64,000 nucleotides of DNA from an uncultured Eubacteriales bacterium (GTDB lineage: Bacteria; Bacillota; Clostridia; Christensenellales; QALW01), in NCBI GenBank assembly GCA_900547955.1, contig URIR01000002.1, forward strand, positions 49,194 to 113,193, read 5' to 3'. Positions 34,625 to 42,235 of the stretch are shown here, piece by piece. Each line of letters starts with the position of its first letter. The stretch's first letter is position 1. A program made the position numbers and the translations under genes. A model generated the notes under the pieces. It made no database searches. It saw only the letters and a program-made list of their open reading frames with translations, and was not told where the DNA came from.

Positions 34625-36189
34625 AACAGATAGAGGTTTTGGACACCACTCTGCGGGACGGCGCGCAGGGCGCAGGCATATCCTTTTCCCTACAGGATAA
34701 GCTGAATATCGTAAGCTCCCTGGATAAATTGGGCATACCCATAATAGAAGCGGGCAATCCCGCCTCTAATGAAAGCGAGCGGGAATTTTTCCGTAGGCTT
34801 AAGGATATGCCCATAAACGCCTCCATTTCCGCCTTTGGAAGCACGAGGCATAAAAATTCCTCCGCCGACTCCGACGAAGGACTAATAAAGCTGCTGTCCG
34901 CCCAAACCCCATACGTCTCCATCTTCGGCAAGGCCAACGCCGAGGACGTGCACAGCGTTCTGGGCACGTCGCTGGAAGAAAATCTGCGTATGATTTATGA
35001 ATCGGTACGGCTGCTGCTAGGCGAAGGCCGAAGGGTGATATTTGACGCGGAGCATTTCTTCGACGGCTATCTTCAGGACGGTGAATACGCCCTAGCCGCC
35101 ATAACCGCCGCTCACGAAGCGGGAGCTGAAACAATTTGCCTATGCGATACCAACGGAGGCCGTCTGCCCAGCGAAATATATGAAATCATAAGCAGGCTTA
35201 AAAGCATGGGATTTAGATTAGGCATGCACGCTCACGACGATATCGGCTGCGGAGTGGCTAATACTATTTCAGCAATACAGGCGGGAGCTTTCCATGTTCA
35301 GGGCACTCTGCTCGGCATGGGGGAACGCTGCGGAAACGCCAATCTCTCCGCCATAATCCCCACTATAATGCTAAAGCTGAACATGGATTGCATTCCCTCT
35401 CAAAAGTTATCCCTGCTTACCAAGCAGGCGCGTACCGTTGCGGAAATAGCCAACGTAATACTGCCGGCCAATCTGCCCTATATAGGCAAAATGGCTTTCG
35501 CGCATAAAGCAGGAATGCATATAGACGCCTTAAATAAGCGCCCTGGCGCGTTTGAGCATATAAAGCCCGAAATTGTAGGCAACAAACGCAGAATATTATT
35601 AAGCGAATTATCCGGCCGTTCAGCCGTGCTTAAAAAATTAAGCGTGATTGCGCCCGAATTAACCAAGGACGCCGAAATAACCGGCGCGCTTACCGACAGA
35701 CTTAAGGAGCTTGAGGCGGAAGGATATCAATTTGAAGGAGCAGACGCTTCCTTTGAACTGCTTGTACAGCGAGAGCTGGGGAACTTAAACGAATATTTTA
35801 CCCTAGAAAAATTCAAGGTAATAGAAGAGCAGGTTACAGGCAAATCCCGTACTGCCTCCAGCGCAATGCTGAAATTATCCGTGGGCAATCAATCAGAGCT
35901 GACTGCCGCCGAAGGCAACGGTCCAGTAGACGCGCTGGACGAGGCGCTGAGAAAAGCCCTGGAGCGGTTTTACCCCGCTATTGTGGACATGCATCTGGTA
36001 GACTATAAAGTGCGCGTGCTGGATTCAAAAAGCGCTACCGGCGCACGGGTCAGAGTCCTTATAGAAAGCTCGGACGGCAAAAATTACTGGGTAACCGTAG
36101 GCGTTTCCTCAGATATAATTGAGGCCAGCGCTATAGCGCTTGTAGAATCAATGGTCTATAAGCTGTATAAGGATGAAAAATATTCCTAA
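34621..36189 (+). CDS. cimA: Citramalate synthase
   Basis: This 522-aa enzyme condenses acetyl-CoA with pyruvate to (R)-citramalate, opening threonine-independent isoleucine synthesis. It has the DRE-TIM barrel motif LDTTLRDGAQGAGISFS, the metal-binding HAHDD, GERCGNANL and a C-terminal LeuA-type allosteric domain (from about residue 385). CimA and homocitrate or isopropylmalate synthases are related, but GAQGAGISFS matches CimA best. It is coupled to alaS by a four-base overlap, an uncommon partnership. Confidence 0.88.
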   Translation: MKQIEVLDTTLRDGAQGAGISFSLQDKLNIVSSLDKLGIPIIEAGNPASNESEREFFRRLKDMPINASISAFGSTRHKNSSADSDEGLIKLLSAQTPYVSIFGKANAEDVHSVLGTSLEENLRMIYESVRLLLGEGRRVIFDAEHFFDGYLQDGEYALAAITAAHEAGAETICLCDTNGGRLPSEIYEIISRLKSMGFRLGMHAHDDIGCGVANTISAIQAGAFHVQGTLLGMGERCGNANLSAIIPTIMLKLNMDCIPSQKLSLLTKQARTVAEIANVILPANLPYIGKMAFAHKAGMHIDALNKRPGAFEHIKPEIVGNKRRILLSELSGRSAVLKKLSVIAPELTKDAEITGALTDRLKELEAEGYQFEGADASFELLVQRELGNLNEYFTLEKFKVIEEQVTGKSRTASSAMLKLSVGNQSELTAAEGNGPVDALDEALRKALERFYPAIVDMHLVDYKVRVLDSKSATGARVRVLIESSDGKNYWVTVGVSSDIIEASAIALVESMVYKLYKDEKYS

Positions 36190-36457
36190 AACGCGCCGCC
36201 GGCGCTATAATAGCTAAGCAAATTTACTAATGGGACGCCTTATACGGGCGTCCCATTCAATTTTCCCTCGTCAGGTTTAATATGCATATATGCGCATATA
36301 TTTTAAAGCTATTGACAGGCATGTTTGGCGCTTGTTTTATTATATAAAGCCCCGCCTGGCGCCGCCCGGCGTAATAATACTAAGCCAGAATACAAATTTA
36401 ATTTTATATATTAAAGCGCAGTTCGGTATCGCTCAGGCAATTTTGACACATAATAGC
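36190..36457. other. Intergenic region with possible promoter
   Basis: TTGACA at 36312-36317 with an AT-rich TATTAT about 20 bases on, and a second TTGACA at 36443-36448 without a good -10. Either might drive the structured region that follows. No gene is seen. Confidence 0.35.
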
Positions 36458-36699
36458 ATTAGTGCTAAGGAGACAATGCGAACCTCCGGCGTTAATTTGC
36501 TTTCCCGCTGCTTCGCTTTGGGTTAACGCACGGCAGAGGACAGGCCATGCAAAAGCTTTAAAAGGAGCCAGGATAAATCCCGGCGTCAAATCCTTAAGGC
36601 CTGTTTTCCAGACGGCCGAATAAGGCGCGCGCCTCCTCCCCTTGAGCATAATGCAAAACCGGCAAATTACCCGCGTCCGCAGTACGTTACCCCCTGAGC
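36458..36699. repeat. Structured intergenic region with complementary ends
   Basis: CATTAGTGCT near 36458 pairs with AGCACTAATG ending near 36699, and further inside TAATTTGC pairs with GCAAATTA. Within are several hairpins: GCGTTAA/TTAACGC, ACAGGCC/GGCCTGT enclosing CCAGGATAAATCCCGG, and a GGCGCGCGCC palindrome. The fold could be a noncoding RNA of about 240 nt, a leader of the next gene, or a diverged cruciform element. No known RNA family motif was recognised. Confidence 0.45.
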
Positions 36700-36726
36700 A
36701 CTAATGATGATACCGGTGGTGAAAAA

Positions 36727-37008
36727 ATGGCTAAAAGATATGTGAGAGCCAAGCATATAAAGAACAAAACTGCGCGCAGCATAGCGGCATATACGGTAGA
36801 CGACTATATGAACTACCTTACTGACACCAAAAAAATAATAAAAAACAATCTCATAGCCGGACTGGCGCGAGGCCTGGGCATGGCCGTAGGCTTTTCAATA
36901 CTGGGCGCCGTTGTAATATATCTCTTAACCGTGCTTGCCGGAAGCGGCGTGCCTATAATTGACAAGCTTATTTCGTATATTATGGATATAGTTGAGAGAA
37001 ACAAATAG
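36727..37008 (+). CDS. Small membrane protein (DUF5665-like)
   Basis: This 93-aa protein has a basic N-terminus (MAKRYVRAKHIKNK) and one long hydrophobic segment (about residues 46-72, GLARGLGMAVGFSILGAVV onward). The pattern matches a small uncharacterised clostridial family. No function can be assigned. It lies 61 bases before lspA on the same strand. Confidence 0.7.
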   Translation: MAKRYVRAKHIKNKTARSIAAYTVDDYMNYLTDTKKIIKNNLIAGLARGLGMAVGFSILGAVVIYLLTVLAGSGVPIIDKLISYIMDIVERNK

Positions 37009-37069
37009 CTTGCCATAATCCTTGCGAATGCCTTATAATAGCTGTAAGCAAAAATAGCGAGGTTTTAAG

Positions 37070-37591
37070 ATGCCGTTAGTAATAATAATAGCCGTATTGG
37101 GAACGGTTTTAGATCAAATTTCAAAAATTCTGATAGCTCAGAATATAACATTAAACCAATCGGTAACCATAATAGACAACGTGCTGTTTTTTACATATAC
37201 TCATAATACCGGAGTGGCGTTCGGACTGTTTGAAGGGGCCTTCTGGCTTTTTATTCCCATTACGCTGCTGATTTCGGCCGCATTAATTTGGTGGCTCATA
37301 AAAAACAAGCCGGTCCATCTTCTTATGCGCGTCGCTTCGGGCCTTATATTAGCCGGCGGAACAGGCAATTTAATAGACCGCATTTTCCTGGGCTACGTAA
37401 GAGATTTCATACATGTCAATATTAACTTCGCTATTTTCAATATCGCAGACAGCATGGTGGTAGTAGGCGCCATATTGCTTGGAATATATATACTTTTTAT
37501 ACATGATAAATATATTAAGCTTAAAAGGGAATCCGCTTCCCAGAAAAGCTCTGAGGAAAAGACAGATGACGCCCAGCAGCTCCAGCCTTGA
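37070..37591 (+). CDS. lspA: Lipoprotein signal peptidase
   Basis: This 173-aa integral membrane aspartyl protease cleaves prolipoproteins after lipidation. Four membrane segments carry the conserved motifs DQISKIL, HNTGVAFG, GGTGNLIDR (first catalytic Asp) and FNIADSMVVVG (second). The Lys/Glu-rich tail overlaps the start of rluD. Its likely substrates in the window are the solute-binding lipoprotein at 39.6 kb and the lipoprotein at 63.6 kb. Confidence 0.95.
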   Translation: MPLVIIIAVLGTVLDQISKILIAQNITLNQSVTIIDNVLFFTYTHNTGVAFGLFEGAFWLFIPITLLISAALIWWLIKNKPVHLLMRVASGLILAGGTGNLIDRIFLGYVRDFIHVNINFAIFNIADSMVVVGAILLGIYILFIHDKYIKLKRESASQKSSEEKTDDAQQLQP

Positions 37592-38492
37592 ATTTACAGC
37601 GCTGCCCGAGGATGCGCAAAAGCGCCTGGACGTGCTTGTAGCCGAAAAATCCGGCCTTACGCGAAGCGCCTCGGCCTCACTTATAGACAGCGGAAACGTC
37701 TTGGTAAACGGACGGCAAAAGCCCAAAAAATATAAGCCTGCTCCCGGAGAAATTATCACAGCCTCTCTGCCCCAGCCCAAAGACGGCAATATAATCCCGC
37801 AGAATATAGCTCTGGATATAATTTATCAGGACGCAAGCATAGCGGTAATAAATAAACCCAGAGGCATGGTAGTCCACCCGGCAGGCGGTCATTGGGACAA
37901 CACGCTGGCCAACGCGCTTATGTACTGCTTTGACAGTCTATCCAGCGCAAACGGAAATATGCGTCCCGGCATTGTGCACAGGCTGGATAAGGATACTTCC
38001 GGCTTATTAATTGTCGCCAAAACCGACGCCGCCCATCATAATCTGAGCGAACAATTCAAAAACCGTACCTGCGTAAAGCTATACCGCGCCCTTGCATGGG
38101 GCCGCTTTAAGCAAACCCAGGGCACCATCAACGCCAATTTGGCCCGTTCAGCAAAAAATCGCAAGCGCATCGCCGTCACCCCTCAGGGCAGAACTGCCGT
38201 CACCACTTACGAGGTACTCGAGCAATTCAAAAATTGCGCGTATATTCAATGCGGACTTTTAACAGGCCGCACCCATCAAATAAGAGTACACATGGCCCAT
38301 ATTGGCCATCCGCTTCTAGGCGACCCCATTTATGGCACCAGCCTGGATAAAAGCGGATTTAACGGCCAGGCGCTGCATTCATATTATCTCGAGATAACTC
38401 ATCCCGACACCTCAAAGCGCATGAGCTTTACCGCCCCTCTGCCCCAGGATATGTCCTCCTTGCTGGAAAAGCTGAGAGCGCAGGCCAAATAA
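37566..38492 (+). CDS. rluD: 23S rRNA pseudouridine synthase, RluA/RluD family
   Basis: This 308-aa enzyme converts uridines in large-subunit rRNA to pseudouridine. An S4 RNA-binding domain (residues about 18-80) is followed by the catalytic domain with HRLDKDTSGLL carrying the catalytic Asp, and GRTHQIRVHMAHIGHPLLGD. The start at 37566, with GAGGAAAAG upstream, overlaps lspA by 26 bases; the longer frame is rejected. lspA-rluD is the standard Firmicutes pair. Confidence 0.93.
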   Translation: MTPSSSSLEFTALPEDAQKRLDVLVAEKSGLTRSASASLIDSGNVLVNGRQKPKKYKPAPGEIITASLPQPKDGNIIPQNIALDIIYQDASIAVINKPRGMVVHPAGGHWDNTLANALMYCFDSLSSANGNMRPGIVHRLDKDTSGLLIVAKTDAAHHNLSEQFKNRTCVKLYRALAWGRFKQTQGTINANLARSAKNRKRIAVTPQGRTAVTTYEVLEQFKNCAYIQCGLLTGRTHQIRVHMAHIGHPLLGDPIYGTSLDKSGFNGQALHSYYLEITHPDTSKRMSFTAPLPQDMSSLLEKLRAQAK

Positions 38493-38597
38493 ATAAAATT
38501 CTAAACAAAATAACTGCTGCATGCAGCATAATAAAAGGCGTCCCTTAAGGAAGACACTTCGTACGGAGGATGTCAGCGCGGTGCTTTAAGAAACAAG

Positions 38598-38624
38598 GCA
38601 GGGGCGGCTGATTGCCGCCCCTGC
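38598..38624 (+). terminator. Terminator-like hairpin after rluD
   Basis: An 11-bp GC stem, GCAGGGGCGGC/GCCGCCCCTGC, 5-base loop, then a weak AT tail (TAAAATTTGC). 106 bases after the rluD stop. Confidence 0.6.
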
Positions 38625-38710
38625 TAAAATTTGCTTATTTCACCGCTCTATTGGCGTGCAGCTTCCTTACAAACTGAGGGTAAATCTAGTCTGAAAAAAG
38701 TCTTTCTACC

Positions 38711-38738
38711 TTGACAAATAATTTAGAATAATTATAAT
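38711..38738 (+). promoter_or_regulatory. perR promoter
   Basis: TTGACA (38711-38716), 16-base spacer, TATAAT (38733-38738). Confidence 0.85.
38723..38737. promoter_or_regulatory. PerR box 1 over the -10
   Basis: TTAGAATAATTATAA matches the PerR consensus TTATAATNATTATAA at all but one fixed position. It covers the spacer and -10, so bound PerR would block its own promoter. Confidence 0.8.
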
Positions 38739-38742
38739 ATAT

Positions 38743-38757
38743 CTATAATAATTCTAA
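38743..38757. promoter_or_regulatory. PerR box 2 downstream of the -10
   Basis: CTATAATAATTCTAA has two mismatches to the same consensus and is centred 20 bases from box 1, i.e. about two helix turns. Confidence 0.65.
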
Positions 38758-38772
38758 TAAGAAGGCTCTTAA

Positions 38773-39150
38773 ATGACTAAATACGAATTTCAAATATATA
38801 ATCTCGTAAATGAATCCCGCAATCATATGACGGCCGAGCAGGTTTTCGACCAGCTGAAGGAAAGTTCTCCTTCAGTTTCGCTGGCGACGGTCTATAACAA
38901 TTTAAATAAGCTTTGCTCAGCAGAGCTTATCCGCAGAATATCCTTGGAGGGCCAGCCGGACAGATACGACCGCACGGCCAGACACGACCATCTTATATGC
39001 AAGGAATGCGGCAGGCTTTCAGACGTACAGTTTAAGGATTTAACCTCTCCGCTGCAAAAAGAGCTGGGAGATGATTTTCTTTCGTACGATTTAAAGATAT
39101 ATTACATCTGCCCTGAATGCAAGGAATTGGCTGCCCGCCGAAGCAATTAA
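38773..39150 (+). CDS. perR: Fur-family peroxide regulator, PerR type
   Basis: This 125-aa repressor has an N-terminal winged helix (VSLATVYNNLNKLCSAELIRR) and a C-terminal metal-sensing domain with the regulatory-site residues in DRYDRTARHDH and the structural zinc site CKECG plus CPEC. The two PerR-type boxes on its promoter favour PerR over Fur or Zur and indicate autoregulation. It is slightly short at the N-terminus compared with Bacillus PerR. Confidence 0.85.
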   Translation: MTKYEFQIYNLVNESRNHMTAEQVFDQLKESSPSVSLATVYNNLNKLCSAELIRRISLEGQPDRYDRTARHDHLICKECGRLSDVQFKDLTSPLQKELGDDFLSYDLKIYYICPECKELAARRSN

Positions 39151-39495
39151 AAGCTGGGCGAAAACAGAGTATGGGGCATATTAGCCTAAAGCAAAATACA
39201 GCGCTTTGCTTGTAATTTTAAAGCTATTATCCAAAAGAAGCCTTCATAAGTACGCTCATCCATTCTTAATGCAATTTTACCGAGCGGGCGATTATCCATT
39301 TATTTGCCCAACACTCATAATAAACGCCTCCGTTTTATCCACTTGCTCATTAATCTGCCTTTTTAATTATTTATCCGTATCCAAAATCTACGGCATAAAG
39401 AAATGAACACCAACCGGCTATCAGTAAAAAAGCTTTATTTGCACATTTGCGCAAATCTACCTTTACGCATTACGTTCTTATACGCTAATAATACT
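39151..39495. other. 345-bp intergenic region
   Basis: AT-rich, with a small palindrome ATTTGCGCAAAT near 39445. No gene is seen. Confidence 0.35.
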
Positions 39496-39530
39496 AATAA
39501 CGGCGCAGTCAACCCAACCGCGCCGTTATT
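39496..39530 (-). terminator. Terminator of the solute-binding lipoprotein gene
   Basis: An 11-bp stem AATAACGGCGC/GCGCCGTTATT with a 13-base loop, 25 bases past the minus-strand stop. The tail on the minus strand is only moderately T-rich. Confidence 0.6.
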
Positions 39531-39554
39531 TTACATATTTCCGCCCTGCGAGAA

Positions 39555-41027
39555 TCAGCCCTGCGGATTAATAGCGTTATAAACCGTACTATTGACCATA
39601 TCCACAATAGAATCAAGGTACTGCGCCGGAGTCTCTTCGCCCCTTGCAAAATCCCACGCGTGCCCGTAAAGAATGGATTCCAGCATAGCCTGATCCTCGC
39701 TTGCCGTCCTGAGCTTAATATAAAGCATATGACTCTGTACCTTGGAAACAGCCGGCAGCTTTTTGCATATTTCCAGAGACTGGCCGTCTCTAAGATAAGT
39801 GGACAATTCCGCCTCTAAAAGCGCTTCATTTTCGCTGCTGCTCCGGCCATATGCCGGACGGAAATATTCTCCCAGCACCTGTGCGCAGCCCTCCGGATTG
39901 CTCACTCCGTTAAAAATGCATAACGGCACAAAGGAATCCGAGTCAGACATATAATTCTCCGCCTTAGGCCCTTTAGGGGGCATAAGCACTCCGTAATCCG
40001 ACTGCATGCGCTGATAAATAGTACTGGTGCGCGCAAGGCCCGTTAAAAGAAACGCTATGCGTCCGGATGAAAACGTAGTAATTTCAGCGGTACCAGATAT
40101 ATCCACAGCGCCGTCCTCCAGCGAAAGGCGCACAAAGAAATCCCAGGCTTCTATAGCGTTTGAAGAATTGCCCACATATCTGTCTATAAGCTGGCCGTCA
40201 TATTCCTGCTTTTCAAAATAAGCCGCGTCGTTGGAGGTTATCAGCGCCGCCATTATGCCTACGTTATCTCCCAAAGCCGTACCGAATATATTCTCCTCCG
40301 GGAAGGTGCATGCTACGACCGCCTCCCTGAAAGCATCCCATGTCCATTCGCCGCTATTGCTCATTTCGTATAATTCCTCCGGCTCCATGCCGCCCCGGCG
40401 CACTAAATCAAAATTGAACAGCGTCACCTTATTATTAGCGACTAATTCCCAGCCTAAAGGAGATGGAACACAAAAATAAAGCTTGCCGCCCAGAGTGCAT
40501 ATTTCCTGCGCCGCCTGATCCCAGTATTCCGAATCGCTGAAATCCGCATACTGAGCATAATCATCCAAAGGAAGCAATATACGTCCTGCGCTGCCTCCAT
40601 ATGTATATGCGAGCAGAGTTACATATGAGCCTCCCGCATTAAAGATATCCGTCATGGGAGTCCCGGCCTGGGCTGAAGCAAAGGGCACGGTGTACCAGTC
40701 GTCACCGCCGGCAGAAAGCACATAGCGTACAGTTACGCCGTATTTCTCCTCAAACTCCGCTTTATTCTTAATGGCCATTTCCTTGCGCACCCCGTCTATA
40801 TTTTTAAACGGGTCGCTCTCATCCTCTGTGTTCCAAACATAATAACGGTAAATTTCCCCCTCCTTAATAGCGTTATTGGGATTATTTCCGCTTTGGCCCG
40901 CCTCTGCAGAGCCGGTTGGCGCAGGAGTGGCGCTCGCAGAAGGCTCTCCGCCTCCGCCGCAGCCTGCAAGCGCCAAAACCGCCGTTATGCCTGCCAAAGC
41001 AAGCAGTCTTCTTAAATACTTTTTCAT
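39555..41027 (-). CDS. Extracellular solute-binding lipoprotein (sugar ABC type)
   Basis: This 490-aa protein has a lipoprotein signal with LAGC at residues 20-23, so it is tethered to the outer face of the membrane. A Ser/Pro/Gly linker leads into a family-1 solute-binding fold (YYVWNTEDESDP, PMTDIFNAGGSYV, WTWDAFREAVVACTFPEENIFGTA, FSSGRIAFLLTG). It probably captures sugars or oligosaccharides. No permease or ATPase gene is in the window, so the rest of the transporter must lie elsewhere. It is downstream of two propeller hydrolases on the same strand. Confidence 0.85.
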   Translation of the reverse strand: MKKYLRRLLALAGITAVLALAGCGGGGEPSASATPAPTGSAEAGQSGNNPNNAIKEGEIYRYYVWNTEDESDPFKNIDGVRKEMAIKNKAEFEEKYGVTVRYVLSAGGDDWYTVPFASAQAGTPMTDIFNAGGSYVTLLAYTYGGSAGRILLPLDDYAQYADFSDSEYWDQAAQEICTLGGKLYFCVPSPLGWELVANNKVTLFNFDLVRRGGMEPEELYEMSNSGEWTWDAFREAVVACTFPEENIFGTALGDNVGIMAALITSNDAAYFEKQEYDGQLIDRYVGNSSNAIEAWDFFVRLSLEDGAVDISGTAEITTFSSGRIAFLLTGLARTSTIYQRMQSDYGVLMPPKGPKAENYMSDSDSFVPLCIFNGVSNPEGCAQVLGEYFRPAYGRSSSENEALLEAELSTYLRDGQSLEICKKLPAVSKVQSHMLYIKLRTASEDQAMLESILYGHAWDFARGEETPAQYLDSIVDMVNSTVYNAINPQG

Positions 41028-41044
41028 TTTTTAACTCCTTTCCT

Positions 41045-42232
41045 TTAAAACAGCTTAATATCCTTATACATCATACGTATGCTGTCCCAGCGCCAGTCAT
41101 ATTCATCTGAAAACTTCCGGCCTCTCTGAGTAGCATAAAATATGCATACCCGTCCGTTTTTATGGTCCAAAAATACCTGAGGTATCTGATTGGCTCCATA
41201 CCCCTCGTCCGGCCTGAACCAGCCGGTAACCTCCCAATTCAGCCCGTCAGTCGAACGGTATTCTACAATCTGCCGCTTATTCCAGCTCCCGCTTAATTCA
41301 GGGTAATCAGGAAGGGTTGTATCGTCAATGCCATACCAATATAAAAACGGGTCTCCATAGGCATAATAGATACCGCCTATCTTAACTACATCAAAATCCA
41401 CCGCCTTAATAAGAGGCCGGTCGCCGCAGTATAATTCCCGCCATTCCGAACTATCCATAAATTCGCCTGCATTTTCGGCATAGCCTATTAAATTTCCGTG
41501 GTAATCGTACCACATTTTCCAGACGCCGTCCTCAAACATAAGGCTGGGCCGCTGATGCCCGCCATACCACGAATTTCTATTCTCAGCCTCAGCATATCCC
41601 TTTTCCCCCTCCCATACTAAAAGAGGCTTTTCAGAGCGCTCCCAATTAATGCCGTCGGTTGAAACCGCGCCCATTATGCATGAGGCGTTGCCGTCGGTAT
41701 CCCCCTCGTAATGGCTGGGTATCATGTCCTCGTCGCAGCCCATGGCCGAATAGGCCATGTAAAACACGCCCTCCTTATATACTACCGACGGGTCTCCCAC
41801 ATGCCAGGAATCATACCAGACGTCCTGACAGGTTATAACCGGATACCAGTAAAAGGGCTTCTGCTCCGCGTCCCAAAAATGCTCGCCCGTTTCGTAATTA
41901 ACCGAATATATCTCCCACGGCCCCTCCAAAGCCTTTGCTCTCGCCAGAAATATTGCGTCCCCTCCTGGATAGCCCGGATAATCGCCCTGCGGGTCGTTCT
42001 CCTGATTATACGACCAGGCAAAAAACCACATTAAATACGGATACCCCTGGCCGTCGTCCCATTCGGGCACATATACCACCTCCGGCTGGTACATGCTGTA
42101 AAAATTAGTGATAAGGTTTTTCTGGTCCCGTATCCAGCCTGAATCCGCTCCTAATAAAACCGGCCTTTCAGGTATGCCGCTTTTATTAATCGCGTCTATA
42201 TGCCCCTGCATGTCATTAAATTGGTCCATCAT
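41045..42232 (-). CDS. Beta-propeller glycoside hydrolase-like protein, no signal peptide
   Basis: This 395-aa five-bladed propeller of the GH32/43/62/68 superfamily type shows blade motifs such as HVGDPSVVYKEGVFYMAYSA, RPSLMFEDGVWKMWYDY, FDVVKIGGIYYAYGDP and IPQVFLDHKNGRVCIFYA. Candidate catalytic acids are in these motifs but I cannot place them with certainty. It starts MMDQFNDMQGHIDAIN, with no signal peptide, unlike its neighbour, with which it shares an apparently identical 631-bp stretch. It could be an intracellular variant or a gene whose 5' end was replaced. GGAGGGAGAG precedes the start. Confidence 0.75.
   Translation of the reverse strand: MMDQFNDMQGHIDAINKSGIPERPVLLGADSGWIRDQKNLITNFYSMYQPEVVYVPEWDDGQGYPYLMWFFAWSYNQENDPQGDYPGYPGGDAIFLARAKALEGPWEIYSVNYETGEHFWDAEQKPFYWYPVITCQDVWYDSWHVGDPSVVYKEGVFYMAYSAMGCDEDMIPSHYEGDTDGNASCIMGAVSTDGINWERSEKPLLVWEGEKGYAEAENRNSWYGGHQRPSLMFEDGVWKMWYDYHGNLIGYAENAGEFMDSSEWRELYCGDRPLIKAVDFDVVKIGGIYYAYGDPFLYWYGIDDTTLPDYPELSGSWNKRQIVEYRSTDGLNWEVTGWFRPDEGYGANQIPQVFLDHKNGRVCIFYATQRGRKFSDEYDWRWDSIRMMYKDIKLF
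41509..42139. repeat. 631-bp identical block, copy 1
   Basis: Appears identical to 42973-43603 by inspection, while sequence on both sides is clearly diverged. Covers roughly the first half of the propeller. Confidence 0.9.
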
Positions 42233-42235
42233 ACG

